A stretch of 64,000 nt of DNA from JBHICC01 sp046759385. GTDB taxonomy: Bacteria; Pseudomonadota; Gammaproteobacteria; Acidiferrobacterales; SPGG2. The notes under the pieces were generated by a model. It made no database searches. It had not been told where the DNA came from and saw only the letters and a list, made by a program, of their open reading frames with translations. The translations under genes were made by a program, and so were the position numbers. Shown one piece after another: positions 8,833 through 17,290 of this stretch; within the stretch, counting starts at the first letter, position 1; each line of letters starts with the position of its first letter. The stretch is from the NCBI GenBank assembly GCA_046759385.1, contig JBHICC010000011.1:3142-67141 (forward strand), in the 5' to 3' direction.

Positions 8833-9236
8833 GCTAGAGACTCGCGCAAACTGTTCACACTACACAGTGCTGGCGATCGGGTTCGCCTCTCCCGCTTTTC
8901 GGATTCGCCGGGGGCTTAGTAATCCGTTGCCCGGCTGTAACCGAGGAAAATGAGGGGATGCACACAATCCCTTGCGCGCATCCGTAATGGGGCGCACGCA
9001 AGTGCGTCCGGGTAATCCCCGCTCTTTCCCTTTAGCGGTTCCTTGAGCGCGCCGGGGCACGCTCAAATCTGCGTCCTGCAGAATGGAGTGGATCGTTCCT
9101 GATCCCCGTAATGCTCAACCTCTTGAGGCGACGTTCGCAGGCCCGAAAGTTCTGTTGAGGCTATTTAAAGCTAGACGAGGGAGGGGGGTTGTCTAGCAAA
9201 AGCCGTTGTTTTTCGCGGTGAAACCGGACAAAAGGT
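8833..9236. other. Non-coding stretch with several hairpins
   Basis: I see no convincing gene here. Inverted repeats include TTGAGCG/CGCTCAA at about 9042-9065, GGATCG/CGATCC-like arms near 9090-9105, and CTAGAC/GTCTAG at 9171-9196. None has a clear T-run or matches an RNA family I recognise. A 68-codon open frame on the minus strand (8860-9066) looks unlike a protein. Confidence 0.4.
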
Positions 9237-9333
9237 AAGTCCCTACCGACGGGTTGGGGGCGTGTCCGGGCGCGGCGCCGACGCCGCCCAGTCTGGTGTA
9301 GACCCATGAACGGTAGGCTTTTTACCGATCGGG
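9237..9333 (-). other. Structured element, copy 1 (possible 3'-end hairpin)
   Basis: Read on the minus strand, the stop codon of the SnoaL-like gene opens an inverted repeat: GGTAA plus GCCTACCG at the left pairs with CGGTAGGG plus TTACC at the right, followed by TTTT. Between lies a GC-rich inner hairpin (GGGCGGCG...GCGCCC) and the segment CCCCAACCCGTCGGTAGGG. A second locus at about 39182-39241 shares the core CCCCARYCCGTCGGT and the flanking ATCGGTA and TTTT. It may serve as a terminator. Confidence 0.5.
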
Positions 9334-9752
9334 CGCGGCCTCGATCGCACCGATCTGGCGCATGAGCCCCAGTAGATCCCCCAATACCCAAACTTGGCTG
9401 ATTCGGCCATCGACGATGCGAAAGATCGCAGTGCCGGCATACTCAATACGCTGACCGCTCGCGCGCAGCCCAAACAGCTCACCACGATGGGTGCCACGAT
9501 ATGTGGGGCGCGCCGCGACCTTGTCGCCCTCAGCAATCAACTCCTCGACGGAATTGTGAAAGTCGGGAAAAGCCGAGCGCACAATGCCGACATATTCGAG
9601 AAACCCATTGTGGCCGTGCTTTGCTAGGCGCCAAGCGACCCACGAAAGGCGATGTCAGGCGCGAGCAACTCCTCGACCGCAGACCGATCCCACTGATTCC
9701 AAACGCGGTGATAGAATTGCTCGACGAGCTTCTTGTTGGCTTCGGTTGACAA
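9322..9752 (-). pseudogene. SnoaL-like polyketide cyclase family gene, frameshifted
   Basis: Two minus-strand frames together make one SnoaL-like (NTF2-fold) protein of about 143 residues. The N-terminal half (STEANKKLVEQFYHRVWNQW, then EELLAPDIAFRGSLG) ends at a stop near 9624. The C-terminal half (KHGHNGFLEYVGIVRSAFPD, then VEELIAEGDKVAARPTYRGT and so on to 9322) continues in another frame from about 9620. Loss of one base near 9618-9632 explains it, or a sequencing error. The likely start is TTG at 9752, one base after the stop of the upstream oxygenase gene (TGAgTTG), so the two would be translationally coupled. Confidence 0.8.
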
Positions 9753-9753
9753 C

Positions 9754-10365
9754 TCAGTGCGACAGCCGTTCCTGCCGAAGACCCAAAGTGTAGCGGGTCT
9801 CGCGAATCTCGGTGACATAGTGAAACAACCTGTCTTCCCGGCCTGCAAACCCTGGCGCGCGCATCAAGATGGCGTCGCCCGGTTCGGCAGGAATCTCTTG
9901 CGACTGCGCACCCGATCTGTCCGCACAAATGTGAAACCTTCCGGAACCAGCAATTACCAAGATACAGATCAGATTAACGTATCGCTGACCGTCACGGTGT
10001 GCGCTGATCCCGAGCGAGCCACCCGGATACTTTTGCAGCATTATCGAGTTGAACGCTAGGCGAGTAGCAAGAGGGTAGTCGTCTATCTTATGCAATTGTG
10101 CCTCTAAGGTTGTTTGGAACGCCTGCTTGAACTGTATGCATCGACTCTCGGGCGGAAACTGTTCACAAAAATCGAGCTCTTGCCTGACGACACGATCACC
10201 GCGACCCACGATCTTTTGGCCCGGGGTAAGGGGAGAAGTGCGCGCCTCCTCAAGCAGCGCATGCCGGAAATCGTGATCGAGAATCGGTACGGCAGTCGCG
10301 CCAATGCAGCATAGTCGCTCAACGACGTGACGTATGTCGAACTGATCGAGCACAAGCGGATACAT
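9754..10365 (-). CDS. 2-oxoglutarate/Fe(II)-dependent oxygenase-like protein
   Basis: A 203-residue protein with the iron facial triad H123-x-D125 (ISAHRDGQRY) and H182 (RLFHYVTEI), followed nine residues later by R191, the usual 2-oxoglutarate anchor. The surrounding beta-strand pattern (LICILVIAGSGRFHI, PGDAILMRAPGF) fits the double-stranded beta-helix fold. It resembles small 2OG oxygenases near the AlkB/prolyl hydroxylase classes, but the substrate cannot be told from sequence. The frameshifted SnoaL-like gene follows one base after the stop. Confidence 0.75.
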   Translation of the reverse strand: MYPLVLDQFDIRHVVERLCCIGATAVPILDHDFRHALLEEARTSPLTPGQKIVGRGDRVVRQELDFCEQFPPESRCIQFKQAFQTTLEAQLHKIDDYPLATRLAFNSIMLQKYPGGSLGISAHRDGQRYVNLICILVIAGSGRFHICADRSGAQSQEIPAEPGDAILMRAPGFAGREDRLFHYVTEIRETRYTLGLRQERLSH

Positions 10366-10386
10366 GGGCTGACAGCGCTGCTTTGG

Positions 10387-10455
10387 CTAAGCTCGCGACT
10401 CGCCGGCGACGAGTTGGCTGGCGAAGTTGTCGATGATGTAGTTCGGGATACGCAT
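10387..10455 (-). CDS. Possible 22-residue small ORF
   Basis: ATG at 10455 opens MRIPNYIIDNFASQLVAGES followed by RA and a TAG stop. The predicted peptide is a plausible amphipathic helix, and it lies upstream of the oxygenase gene on the same strand. There is no clear Shine-Dalgarno sequence, so it may well be chance. Confidence 0.2.
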   Translation of the reverse strand: MRIPNYIIDNFASQLVAGESRA

Positions 10456-10521
10456 CGCTAATCGCACCGGCGCGCTACAGCATAGCGCAGACCCGAAGCG
10501 ACGACCATGCGCACGCGTGAT

Positions 10522-11874
10522 CTAAGGTAAAGAAGAAGCGTGTAGGCGGACGCCTTCAGCGCCGGCTGCCGGATCGAGGCGTTCTTGTTTCCTGCCAAGC
10601 CACAGCCCCGTCAGCACCCAGCCAATAGCGAGCGGCACAGCGACAAACGCAATCGCTGACAGCCCTAGTCCCAGAGCCGTGAGTCCCGCAAACGCCCAGG
10701 CACTGGCCGCGTCGCCTCCGCGGTAGACAACGGTGTCGATGAAGTTCTTGGATTTGTACTTTTCCTCGCGCGCGAGCACCGTAAACAGCATCTCGCGCGC
10801 GGGCCGCGCGATTGCGAAGTTGCCGGCGCGCCGCAGCACCTGAAATACAACCAGTACTGCAAGCACGGGAGATACTGCTAGCACGAGAAAGCCCAGTGCG
10901 ACCAGCGCAGGCACGACCGCCAAGGTCAAAGCCAAACCGAAACGGCGAACGATGCGAGCGACTAGAAAAAGCTGACCGAAGACAGTAAGCGCGTTAACCG
11001 ATAGATCCATGTAAGCGAACAGCGCAGTCCGCTGCCCCGAGTCCACGAACGCCTCGGCGACAATATGGGCTTGCTCGAAGTACAGAAACGTTGCAAGCGT
11101 CGTATGCAGCCAGATGTACAGACAGATGCCAAGCAGATAAGGCGAGCGAAACACACGCTTTACACCACTCAGCACACTTCCACCAAGCGGCGCGGTTGCG
11201 GGAGCATCGGCAGTACCGTGCTCGGCGGTCTGCTTCGCAACCGAGTACGAGCGACCTGCACGTTTTGCCGCCCAGCGGTTGAGTTGATGGATGCACCAGA
11301 CCGCTAGCAGCAGAACGAATGCTGACAACAGCAACAGGTTAACCGGGCCGAACCGGGTTGCAAGGATGCCGGTCAGTGCGGGCCCAATGATTGCACCCGC
11401 GCTACCGCCGGCGGCGATGAAGCCAAACAACCGCCGCGCCTGCTCGTTTCGAAATAGATCCGCCATGAAGCTCCAGAATACTGACACGACGAACAGGTTA
11501 AATACGCTGACCCAAATGAAGAACGCACGGGCGACATGGGTCGTGGCGATATCGCTGTGGAACAGCGCAAAAAAGATCAGCAGATTGACGATGAAGAAGC
11601 CGTAAGCCCAGGGAAGCAGTCGACCACGCGGCAGCCGCGCGGCTGCCGCAGCAAACACCGGTACTGCAACAAGCATCGCCACAAAGGTGCCAGTGAACAG
11701 CCAGTGTAGGTTCTCCACGCCGCCTTGGATGCCCATCTCGTCGCGCACCGGACGCAAGATGTAGTAGCTGCAAAGGACGCAGAAGAAATACGCGAAGGAC
11801 AAGAACAAGGCGCGAATCTCACCTTCCCTGACGCTGACGACTTGCTTCAGGAGCCAGTCAACAAGGTTTGCCAT
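10522..11874 (-). CDS. NTP/NDP exchange transporter-like membrane protein
   Basis: A 450-residue polytopic membrane protein with about 12 hydrophobic segments, related to ATP/ADP translocases and the MFS. The N-terminal signature FCVLCSYYILRPVRDEMGI (about residues 32-50) and the segment ARRLFGFIAAGGSAGAIIGP (about 146-165) are typical of the free-living proteobacterial branch of this family. Classical members import ATP in intracellular bacteria and plastids; here the substrate is unknown. It overlaps no neighbour and starts about 60 bases from the next gene. Confidence 0.82.
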   Translation of the reverse strand: MANLVDWLLKQVVSVREGEIRALFLSFAYFFCVLCSYYILRPVRDEMGIQGGVENLHWLFTGTFVAMLVAVPVFAAAAARLPRGRLLPWAYGFFIVNLLIFFALFHSDIATTHVARAFFIWVSVFNLFVVSVFWSFMADLFRNEQARRLFGFIAAGGSAGAIIGPALTGILATRFGPVNLLLLSAFVLLLAVWCIHQLNRWAAKRAGRSYSVAKQTAEHGTADAPATAPLGGSVLSGVKRVFRSPYLLGICLYIWLHTTLATFLYFEQAHIVAEAFVDSGQRTALFAYMDLSVNALTVFGQLFLVARIVRRFGLALTLAVVPALVALGFLVLAVSPVLAVLVVFQVLRRAGNFAIARPAREMLFTVLAREEKYKSKNFIDTVVYRGGDAASAWAFAGLTALGLGLSAIAFVAVPLAIGWVLTGLWLGRKQERLDPAAGAEGVRLHASSLP

Positions 11875-11933
11875 AGGCGCAAGAACACAACAGGCTGTTT
11901 GGCCGCCGTGATGATGGCGTCGTCACCGGCTCG

Positions 11934-12539
11934 TTATCTTTGACCGAAGGTCGATTTGTTGGTGCGCAAGTACTGGAGCTCCTCCGGCGTTGATGTACGA
12001 TTTAGCAGCTTGTTGCGATGTGGAAACCTACCGAATCGCTTGATGATATCGCGATGATTGATGGCGTGATTAAGAAAGGACCGCAGCCGCGGGGTGCTGG
12101 CGGGTGGCGCAGCCTGCAGCAGCGCTCTATGGGCGGCGACGCATCTTTCCTGAGCCTCGAGGCTTTCGGCGTGCTCCAAGGGCATGTAGAAGAACACACG
12201 CTCAATCGGGCGCAGCATAAGATCGTGACCACGGCCGATGCCTTCCGAGGTCAAAGAGAGCGCTAGCGGATCCTGCGCAAACGCCTGAAGTGTGCCGCGG
12301 TAGATGTTTCTGGAAAATTGATCGAGCAATAGGATCAGGGCAAGTCGTCCCTCCGGCTGCTGTCCCCAGTCAGTGAGCTTGCCGCTGGCCGCGTTTCGCA
12401 AGTCTTGCTCGAACTCGCTGCAGCGTTCATCTGTTTCGTGGTCGGATCGAAACCAGAATTTGCCGCGATCTTCTAGCGGCAGACCGTCGCTTCCTAGCTC
12501 TCCAAACCAAAAAGACAATATCTGCTCGATTCGGTTCAC
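11934..12539 (-). CDS. DUF924 family protein
   Basis: A 201-residue protein with the family's N-terminal ILSFWFGELG, the central LALILLLDQFSRNIYRGT and the C-terminal block RSFLNHAINHRDIIKRFGRFPHRN with LGR-type ends. DUF924 proteins are all-helical, TPR-like and of unknown biochemical role; they are widespread in proteobacteria. Length is normal. Confidence 0.9.
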   Translation of the reverse strand: MNRIEQILSFWFGELGSDGLPLEDRGKFWFRSDHETDERCSEFEQDLRNAASGKLTDWGQQPEGRLALILLLDQFSRNIYRGTLQAFAQDPLALSLTSEGIGRGHDLMLRPIERVFFYMPLEHAESLEAQERCVAAHRALLQAAPPASTPRLRSFLNHAINHRDIIKRFGRFPHRNKLLNRTSTPEELQYLRTNKSTFGQR

Positions 12540-12593
12540 CGTGGCTCTGCCTATGCATCTGGCTTGCGGTACGGGTATGGCCGTGTCGGTGCC

Positions 12594-13055
12594 CTAGTTT
12601 GGCGCCTGTAAACGCTCGAGGGCAGTGCGAATGGACCTTGGCATCGAGGTAGGCTTGCCGCTCGCGCGGGTGACGAAGACATGCACAAAGTAACCGACAG
12701 CCGCAGCTTCGTCGCTATCGTCGACGAACAGGCCGATCTCGTAGCGCACGCTCGAGTTACCGAGGTGGCCGATACGCAAGCCGGCCTCAATGACATCCGG
12801 AAACGCGAGTGGACGCCGGAACTGGCACATGCTCTCAGCGGCCACCCCCACGACCGCCCCATTGACGATGTCGAGTCCGCCTTCGGCGATCAGGTATTCG
12901 TTAATTACTGTGTCGAAATAAGAGTAGTAAACGACGTTGTTAACGTGACCATAGATATCGTTGTCCATCCAGCGTGTCGGTATCGTCAAGAAATGCAGAA
13001 AACGGTCGCGTGTCTCGCTCTGGTCTAGTGACATGTCAGTGGCAATGTCGTGCAA
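12594..13055 (-). CDS. Acyl-CoA thioesterase, YbgC/4-HBT hotdog family
   Basis: A 153-residue single-hotdog protein. The motif RWMDNDIYGHVNNVVYYSYFD (about residues 28-48) contains the catalytic Asp of 4-hydroxybenzoyl-CoA thioesterase-type enzymes and the GHVNNVVY helix. It presumably hydrolyses short or medium acyl-CoAs in the cytoplasm. A second Met at residue 8 is an alternative start. Confidence 0.9.
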   Translation of the reverse strand: MHDIATDMSLDQSETRDRFLHFLTIPTRWMDNDIYGHVNNVVYYSYFDTVINEYLIAEGGLDIVNGAVVGVAAESMCQFRRPLAFPDVIEAGLRIGHLGNSSVRYEIGLFVDDSDEAAAVGYFVHVFVTRASGKPTSMPRSIRTALERLQAPN

Positions 13056-13078
13056 TCGAATGTAGGTTGGCCGGCCAA

Positions 13079-14491
13079 TCAGTCCCTATCGGTAAGACCG
13101 AGCTCTTTCAGTTTTCGAGTCAACGTATTGCGCCCGAGACCGAGTCTTTGCGCCGCATCTTGTTTGCGACCGCTCGTGTGAGTGAGCGCCGTTTCGATAA
13201 GTACGCGCTCGAAACGTGCGTTTAATTGCTTGAAGACGCTAGATTCGCCACGCACAAGCCATCGACTCGCTACATCGCGCAAACTTCTTTCCCATTCACT
13301 ACCTGTGTCGATAGACGGGTGTAGTTCACGTAACTCTGGCGGCAGGTCAGCCGGCTGCGCCGTCTGACCCGGTGCCATCACCGTAAGCCAACGGCAGAAG
13401 TTCTCTAGCTGTCGTACGTTGCCACGCCAGGGCAGGCGACAGAGCTGCGCCTCGGTTTCGGAGGCGATTTGCTTCGGTTTCACCCCCAGTTCTTCCGCAG
13501 ACGTTTGCAAAAAATATCTCAACAGGGTTGGGATGTCCTCTCGACGCTCGCGCAGCGGTGGCAAGTGCACGCGGATGACGTTCAAGCGATGGTACAGATC
13601 CTCACGGAACTGACCTTCCCTGACACGCTGTTCAAGGTCTTGGTTAGTCGCGGCGATGACGCGTACATTGGTCTCGATCTCCTCGTGACCGCCGAGGCGA
13701 TAAAAGCGGCCATCCGCAAGCACGCGTAGCAGACGGGTCTGCAGCTCGGGAGGCATGTCACCGACCTCATCCAAGAACAGGGTTCCGCCGTCGGCCTGCT
13801 CGAAGCGTCCCTTTCGCTGCATGTGTGCGCCGGTAAAGGCACCGCGTTCGTGACCGAACAGCTCCGATTCCAGTAATTCTCGCGGCACGGCTGCCGTATT
13901 GATGACAATGAGAGGCTTATTCGCGCGGGCACTATGGTTGTGCAAGGCCCTTGCTACCAGCTCCTTGCCGGTACCCGATTCGCCGCTGATGAGGACGCTA
14001 AAGTGGGCATTGCTGAGTCGACCAATGGCGCGGAACGCCTCTTGCATCGCCGGCGCCTCACCGATGATTCGAGGTTCGTGTTTGCTTGACTCGGGTGTCG
14101 GTACTCCTTTTTGTTGACTTTGCTCCAGCGCGCGCCTTGTAAGTTCCACGGCCTCGTCGATATCAAAAGGCTTAGGCAGGTATTCGAATGCACCACCGCG
14201 ATAAGAAGCCACAGCGCTATCGAGACCGGTGTGCGCGGTAATAATGATCACCGGAATGTCCGGCGCCTTGGCATTAATGGCTTGCAGTAGCTCAAGCCCG
14301 CTTAGGCCTGGCATCCGCACATCAGTGATAATCACGTCGGGTCGCTGTCGGTCAAGAAGCGTCGGTATGTCATCGGCTGAGGGAAAGCAACGTACCGACA
14401 GCCGCGCGCGCTCCAATGCTTTTTCGAGTACCCAACGAATGGAACGATCGTCGTCGATCACCCACACCAAACCCTGCCTATCCATTTGCAT
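13079..14491 (-). CDS. ntrC: Nitrogen regulation response regulator NtrC
   Basis: Sigma-54 activator of 470 residues. Receiver domain with phospho-acceptor D57 (DVIITDVRMPG); AAA+ domain with Walker A GESGTGKE at 170-177 and the sigma-54-contacting GAFTGA loop at 217-222; C-terminal FIS-type helix-turn-helix (RKQDAAQRLGLGRNTLTRKL). It binds TGCAC-N7-GTGCA sites; such sites are found upstream of glnA and ntrB in this window. The start overlaps the end of ntrB by 14 bases. Confidence 0.97.
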   Translation of the reverse strand: MQMDRQGLVWVIDDDRSIRWVLEKALERARLSVRCFPSADDIPTLLDRQRPDVIITDVRMPGLSGLELLQAINAKAPDIPVIIITAHTGLDSAVASYRGGAFEYLPKPFDIDEAVELTRRALEQSQQKGVPTPESSKHEPRIIGEAPAMQEAFRAIGRLSNAHFSVLISGESGTGKELVARALHNHSARANKPLIVINTAAVPRELLESELFGHERGAFTGAHMQRKGRFEQADGGTLFLDEVGDMPPELQTRLLRVLADGRFYRLGGHEEIETNVRVIAATNQDLEQRVREGQFREDLYHRLNVIRVHLPPLRERREDIPTLLRYFLQTSAEELGVKPKQIASETEAQLCRLPWRGNVRQLENFCRWLTVMAPGQTAQPADLPPELRELHPSIDTGSEWERSLRDVASRWLVRGESSVFKQLNARFERVLIETALTHTSGRKQDAAQRLGLGRNTLTRKLKELGLTDRD

Positions 14492-15566
14492 GCTCCAATG
14501 GCAGGTAGATGGTAAACACCGTCTTTTGCGGTCGGCTTGAACATTCGATCAGCCCGCCGTGGCGGGCGATGACGTCTTGAGCGATGCACAGTCCGAGACC
14601 GGTGCCTTCGGGTTTGTTCGTCACCATGGGGTAGAAGATTCGCTCTAGCAGTTCTTCGGAAATGCCGGGGCCGTTATCTTCGACGTTAACCCGCAATACT
14701 AGGCGATGGCGTTCCTGCCCGATTGTAAACTGTCGCTCAATACCCGTGCGTAGCCGCAAACAGCCGTGTCCCTCCATGGCCTCGACAGCGTTCTTGATGA
14801 TATTTAGCAAAGCCTGCGTTAGCCGCTCCGAGTCGGCCTTCACGGTGGGTAAGCTGGGATCGTATTCGCGCTCGATGCGGATACCCGACGGATGTTCGGC
14901 CCGAATCAGGTCACACACGTGCTCGAGGATCTCGTGCAGGTTGGTTGACACTTGCTGTAGCGGTCGATCGGGACCGATCATGCGATCCACGAGACTGCGC
15001 AAACGATCGGCCTCGTGGATGATGATACGCGTGTATTCCTTTAACGCGTCGGTGAGGAGTTCGCTTTCCAGCAATTGCGCGGCGCCGCGCAAACCGCCAA
15101 GCGGATTCTTGATCTCATGCGCAAGCCCTTGGATTAGGGCACGCGTAGCACTCTGGCGCTCGGCGACCTGCTCTTCGTGTGCGATCCGCAGAATCCAATC
15201 GACTTGCGCCAGCTCAACGAGTAAGTCGATCCCATAATCTGCGTGGGCAAACGGCGTGGCGGTACAGTCAACGGTGATTGTTTGTTTGTCAGGAATCACT
15301 AGCTGTATGCCGTGCGCGGTGAACGGGGTCCGATCAGCCAGGCTGCGCTTGAGCATCTCGACCAACTCGTCGTTATGGGGCAACAGCTCTACGAGCCTAC
15401 GCGCCAGCACTTGTTTCGCGCTCAACTGCAGCAGCGCCTCGGCTGCCGGGTTGATATGCTTTAGACGCAGTCCGCGGTCGAAGGCGAGCACCGCAGTCGC
15501 GAGATTCTCGAGGATGCGGTCAGCGACATCGCTTTGCATAGCGGTCACTGGCAGGGATACGGTCAC
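14478..15566 (-). CDS. ntrB: Nitrogen regulation sensor histidine kinase/phosphatase NtrB
   Basis: Soluble two-component kinase of 362 residues that phosphorylates or dephosphorylates NtrC under control of PII. An N-terminal PAS domain precedes the H-box GLAHEIKNPLGGLRGA with H150, and the ATPase motifs are NAVEAM (N-box), VEDNGPGISEELLERIF (G1) and EGTGLGLCIAQD (G2). The start is GTG at 15566 with GGAAAGG upstream. It has its own promoter overlapped by an NtrC site, in addition to any read-through from glnA. Confidence 0.96.
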   Translation of the reverse strand: MTVSLPVTAMQSDVADRILENLATAVLAFDRGLRLKHINPAAEALLQLSAKQVLARRLVELLPHNDELVEMLKRSLADRTPFTAHGIQLVIPDKQTITVDCTATPFAHADYGIDLLVELAQVDWILRIAHEEQVAERQSATRALIQGLAHEIKNPLGGLRGAAQLLESELLTDALKEYTRIIIHEADRLRSLVDRMIGPDRPLQQVSTNLHEILEHVCDLIRAEHPSGIRIEREYDPSLPTVKADSERLTQALLNIIKNAVEAMEGHGCLRLRTGIERQFTIGQERHRLVLRVNVEDNGPGISEELLERIFYPMVTNKPEGTGLGLCIAQDVIARHGGLIECSSRPQKTVFTIYLPLEHANG

Positions 15567-15627
15567 GGGCGAGCCTTTCCGCCGCTAAGCGGCATTTGCG
15601 CTAGGAAATAGGCGCTTATGATGAGCG

Positions 15628-15656
15628 ATTGTACCAGTGCTACCCGTGCACCAAAA
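15628..15656 (-). promoter_or_regulatory. Sigma-70 promoter of ntrB
   Basis: On the minus strand TTTTGG (15656-15651) and TACAAT (15633-15628) are separated by 17 bases. The -35 hexamer lies inside the NtrC site at 15647-15663, the arrangement used for NtrC repression of glnL (ntrB) in enteric bacteria. Confidence 0.65.
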
Positions 15657-15663
15657 TAGTGCA
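15647..15663. promoter_or_regulatory. NtrC binding site over the ntrB promoter
   Basis: TGCACCAAAATAGTGCA has perfect TGCAC...GTGCA arms with seven bases between, i.e. a full NtrC consensus. It covers the -35 region of the ntrB promoter, so bound NtrC should lower ntrBC transcription from that promoter. Confidence 0.85.
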
Positions 15664-15716
15664 AACGTTTTGCCGGCAGAAAAACGCCCCCGAAGTTCCG
15701 ATGACAACAGCGATCC

Positions 15717-17126
15717 CTAGGCGCTGTAGTACATGTCGAACTCCACCGGATGCGTGGTCATGCGGATCCGCGTCACCTCTTCCATTTTGAGTGCGATGTA
15801 GGCATCGATTGCGTCGTCGGTGAATACGCCACCGGCCTTGAGGAACTCGCGGTCGCTGTCCAGCGCGTCGAGCGCAACGTCTAGCGAGTGTGCGACGGTG
15901 GGCACGTTTTGCTCCTCCTCCGGCGGCAAGTCATATAGATCCTTAGCCAGCGGTTCGCCCGGATGGATCTTGTTCAGGATTCCGTCGAGCCCCGCCATCA
16001 TCATGGCGGCAAAAGTAAAGTAGGGGTTACCGGCGGAGTCCGGGAAACGTACCTCTAGCCGTCTGGCCTTGGGGCTAGCGACATGCGGCACGCGGATGGC
16101 CGCAGAGCGGTTCCGAGCCGAGTACGCTAGCAACACCGGGGCCTCGAAACCGGGCACCAGCCGCTTATAACTATTGGTGGTGGCGTTGGTGAAGGCGTTT
16201 AATGCGCGGGCGTGCTTGAAGACTCCGCCGATGTAGTAGAGTGCCGCTTCGCTGAGCTCGCCATACTCGTTTCCGATAAACACGTTCACACCATCTTTTG
16301 ACAGCGACTGGTGGACGTGCATGCCGTTGCCGTTATCTCCGACGAGCGGCTTTGGCATAAAGGTGGCCGTTTTGCCGTAAGCGTGTGCGACGTTGTGGAC
16401 ACAGTATTTGAGAATCTGTAACTCGTCCGCTTTCTTCACCAGCGGCGCGAAGCGCGTGCCGATCTCGTTTTGCCCGGCAGTCGCGACTTCGTGGTGGTGG
16501 ACTTCGACTGTCAAGCCCATCTCCGCCATCGCCAGCGACATCGCCGAGCGGATGTCCTGCAAGCTGTCCACCGGTGGTACTGGAAAGTAGCCGCCCTTAA
16601 CCCCGGGACGATGCCCAAGGTTGCCGTCCTCATAAACCTTCTCCGAGTTCCATCCCGCCTCATCGGAGTCTACTTTTACGAACGAGCCACTCATGTCGGC
16701 GCCCCAACGCACGTCGTCAAAGACAAAGAACTCGGGCTCGGGGCCAAAGTAGGCGGTGTCGGCAATACCGGTGCTCTCGAGGTAGGCTTCGGCACGTTTG
16801 GCGATCGTACGCGGGTCGCGTCCGTAGCCTTCCATGGTCACCGGCTCGATAATGTCGCAACGCAAGACCACGGTCGGTTCTTCCATAAACGGGTCTACGA
16901 CGGCGGTTTCCGGATCAGGCATGAGGGTCATGTCGGACTCGTCAATGCCCTTCCAGCCGGCGATGCTGGAACCATCAAACATCTTGCCATTTTCGAACGT
17001 GTCCTCATCGACCACGTGCGCCGGCATGGAGACATGTTGTTCTTTTCCCTTGGTATCGGTGAAACGCAAGTCGACGAACTTCACCTCCTTTTCTTTCATC
17101 AACTTCAAAACATCGACAACAGACAT
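15717..17126 (-). CDS. glnA: Glutamine synthetase, type I
   Basis: Makes glutamine from glutamate, ammonia and ATP; dodecameric cytoplasmic enzyme. The 469-residue length and motifs match GlnA: MFDGSSIAGWKGI near residue 50, the metal/ATP-site EVHHHEVATAGQNEI around 210, KPLVGDNGNGMHVHQSL around 260, and LYDLPPEE with the tyrosine (about residue 398) that is adenylylated by GlnE. A strong AGGAGGA ribosome binding site precedes the ATG. Upstream lie a sigma-54 promoter and paired NtrC sites; ntrB-ntrC follow. Confidence 0.98.
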   Translation of the reverse strand: MSVVDVLKLMKEKEVKFVDLRFTDTKGKEQHVSMPAHVVDEDTFENGKMFDGSSIAGWKGIDESDMTLMPDPETAVVDPFMEEPTVVLRCDIIEPVTMEGYGRDPRTIAKRAEAYLESTGIADTAYFGPEPEFFVFDDVRWGADMSGSFVKVDSDEAGWNSEKVYEDGNLGHRPGVKGGYFPVPPVDSLQDIRSAMSLAMAEMGLTVEVHHHEVATAGQNEIGTRFAPLVKKADELQILKYCVHNVAHAYGKTATFMPKPLVGDNGNGMHVHQSLSKDGVNVFIGNEYGELSEAALYYIGGVFKHARALNAFTNATTNSYKRLVPGFEAPVLLAYSARNRSAAIRVPHVASPKARRLEVRFPDSAGNPYFTFAAMMMAGLDGILNKIHPGEPLAKDLYDLPPEEEQNVPTVAHSLDVALDALDSDREFLKAGGVFTDDAIDAYIALKMEEVTRIRMTTHPVEFDMYYSA

Positions 17127-17173
17127 CGAGCGGTCCTCCTAAAATGGGTGCACATGAGCTTGAACCCCTGCTT

Positions 17174-17190
17174 TGGCACGAACCGTGCCA
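17174..17190 (-). promoter_or_regulatory. Sigma-54 promoter of glnA
   Basis: The minus strand reads TGGCACGGTTCGTGCCA: the GG (-24) and GC (-12) doublets are spaced exactly as required, and TGGCACG-N4-GTGC differs from the consensus TGGCACG-N4-TTGC at one base. The element also happens to be nearly palindromic. Transcription would start near 17163, about 37 bases before the glnA ATG. Confidence 0.85.
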
Positions 17191-17251
17191 GGGTGTCATG
17201 GGTGATAACCTATTGATTTAAAAAGAGAGAGCCAGCTGCAGTTGAACGGTA

Positions 17252-17268
17252 TGCACAAAAGTGGTGCG
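17252..17268. promoter_or_regulatory. NtrC enhancer site 1 for glnA
   Basis: TGCACAAAAGTGGTGCG matches TGCAC-N7-GTGCA at nine of ten arm positions. Its centre is about 97 bases upstream of the predicted sigma-54 start site. Confidence 0.75.
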
Positions 17269-17273
17269 CTACA

Positions 17274-17290
17274 TGCACCACAAATGGGCA
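17274..17290. promoter_or_regulatory. NtrC enhancer site 2 for glnA
   Basis: TGCACCACAAATGGGCA matches TGCAC-N7-GTGCA with one arm mismatch. It is centred 22 bases (two helical turns) from site 1, as needed for side-by-side NtrC dimers, and directly abuts the stop codon of the CDF gene. Confidence 0.7.

Noticed and set aside
8860..9066. 68-codon open frame on the minus strand
   Set aside because: Composition is not protein-like, it lacks a ribosome binding site and it spans inverted repeats.
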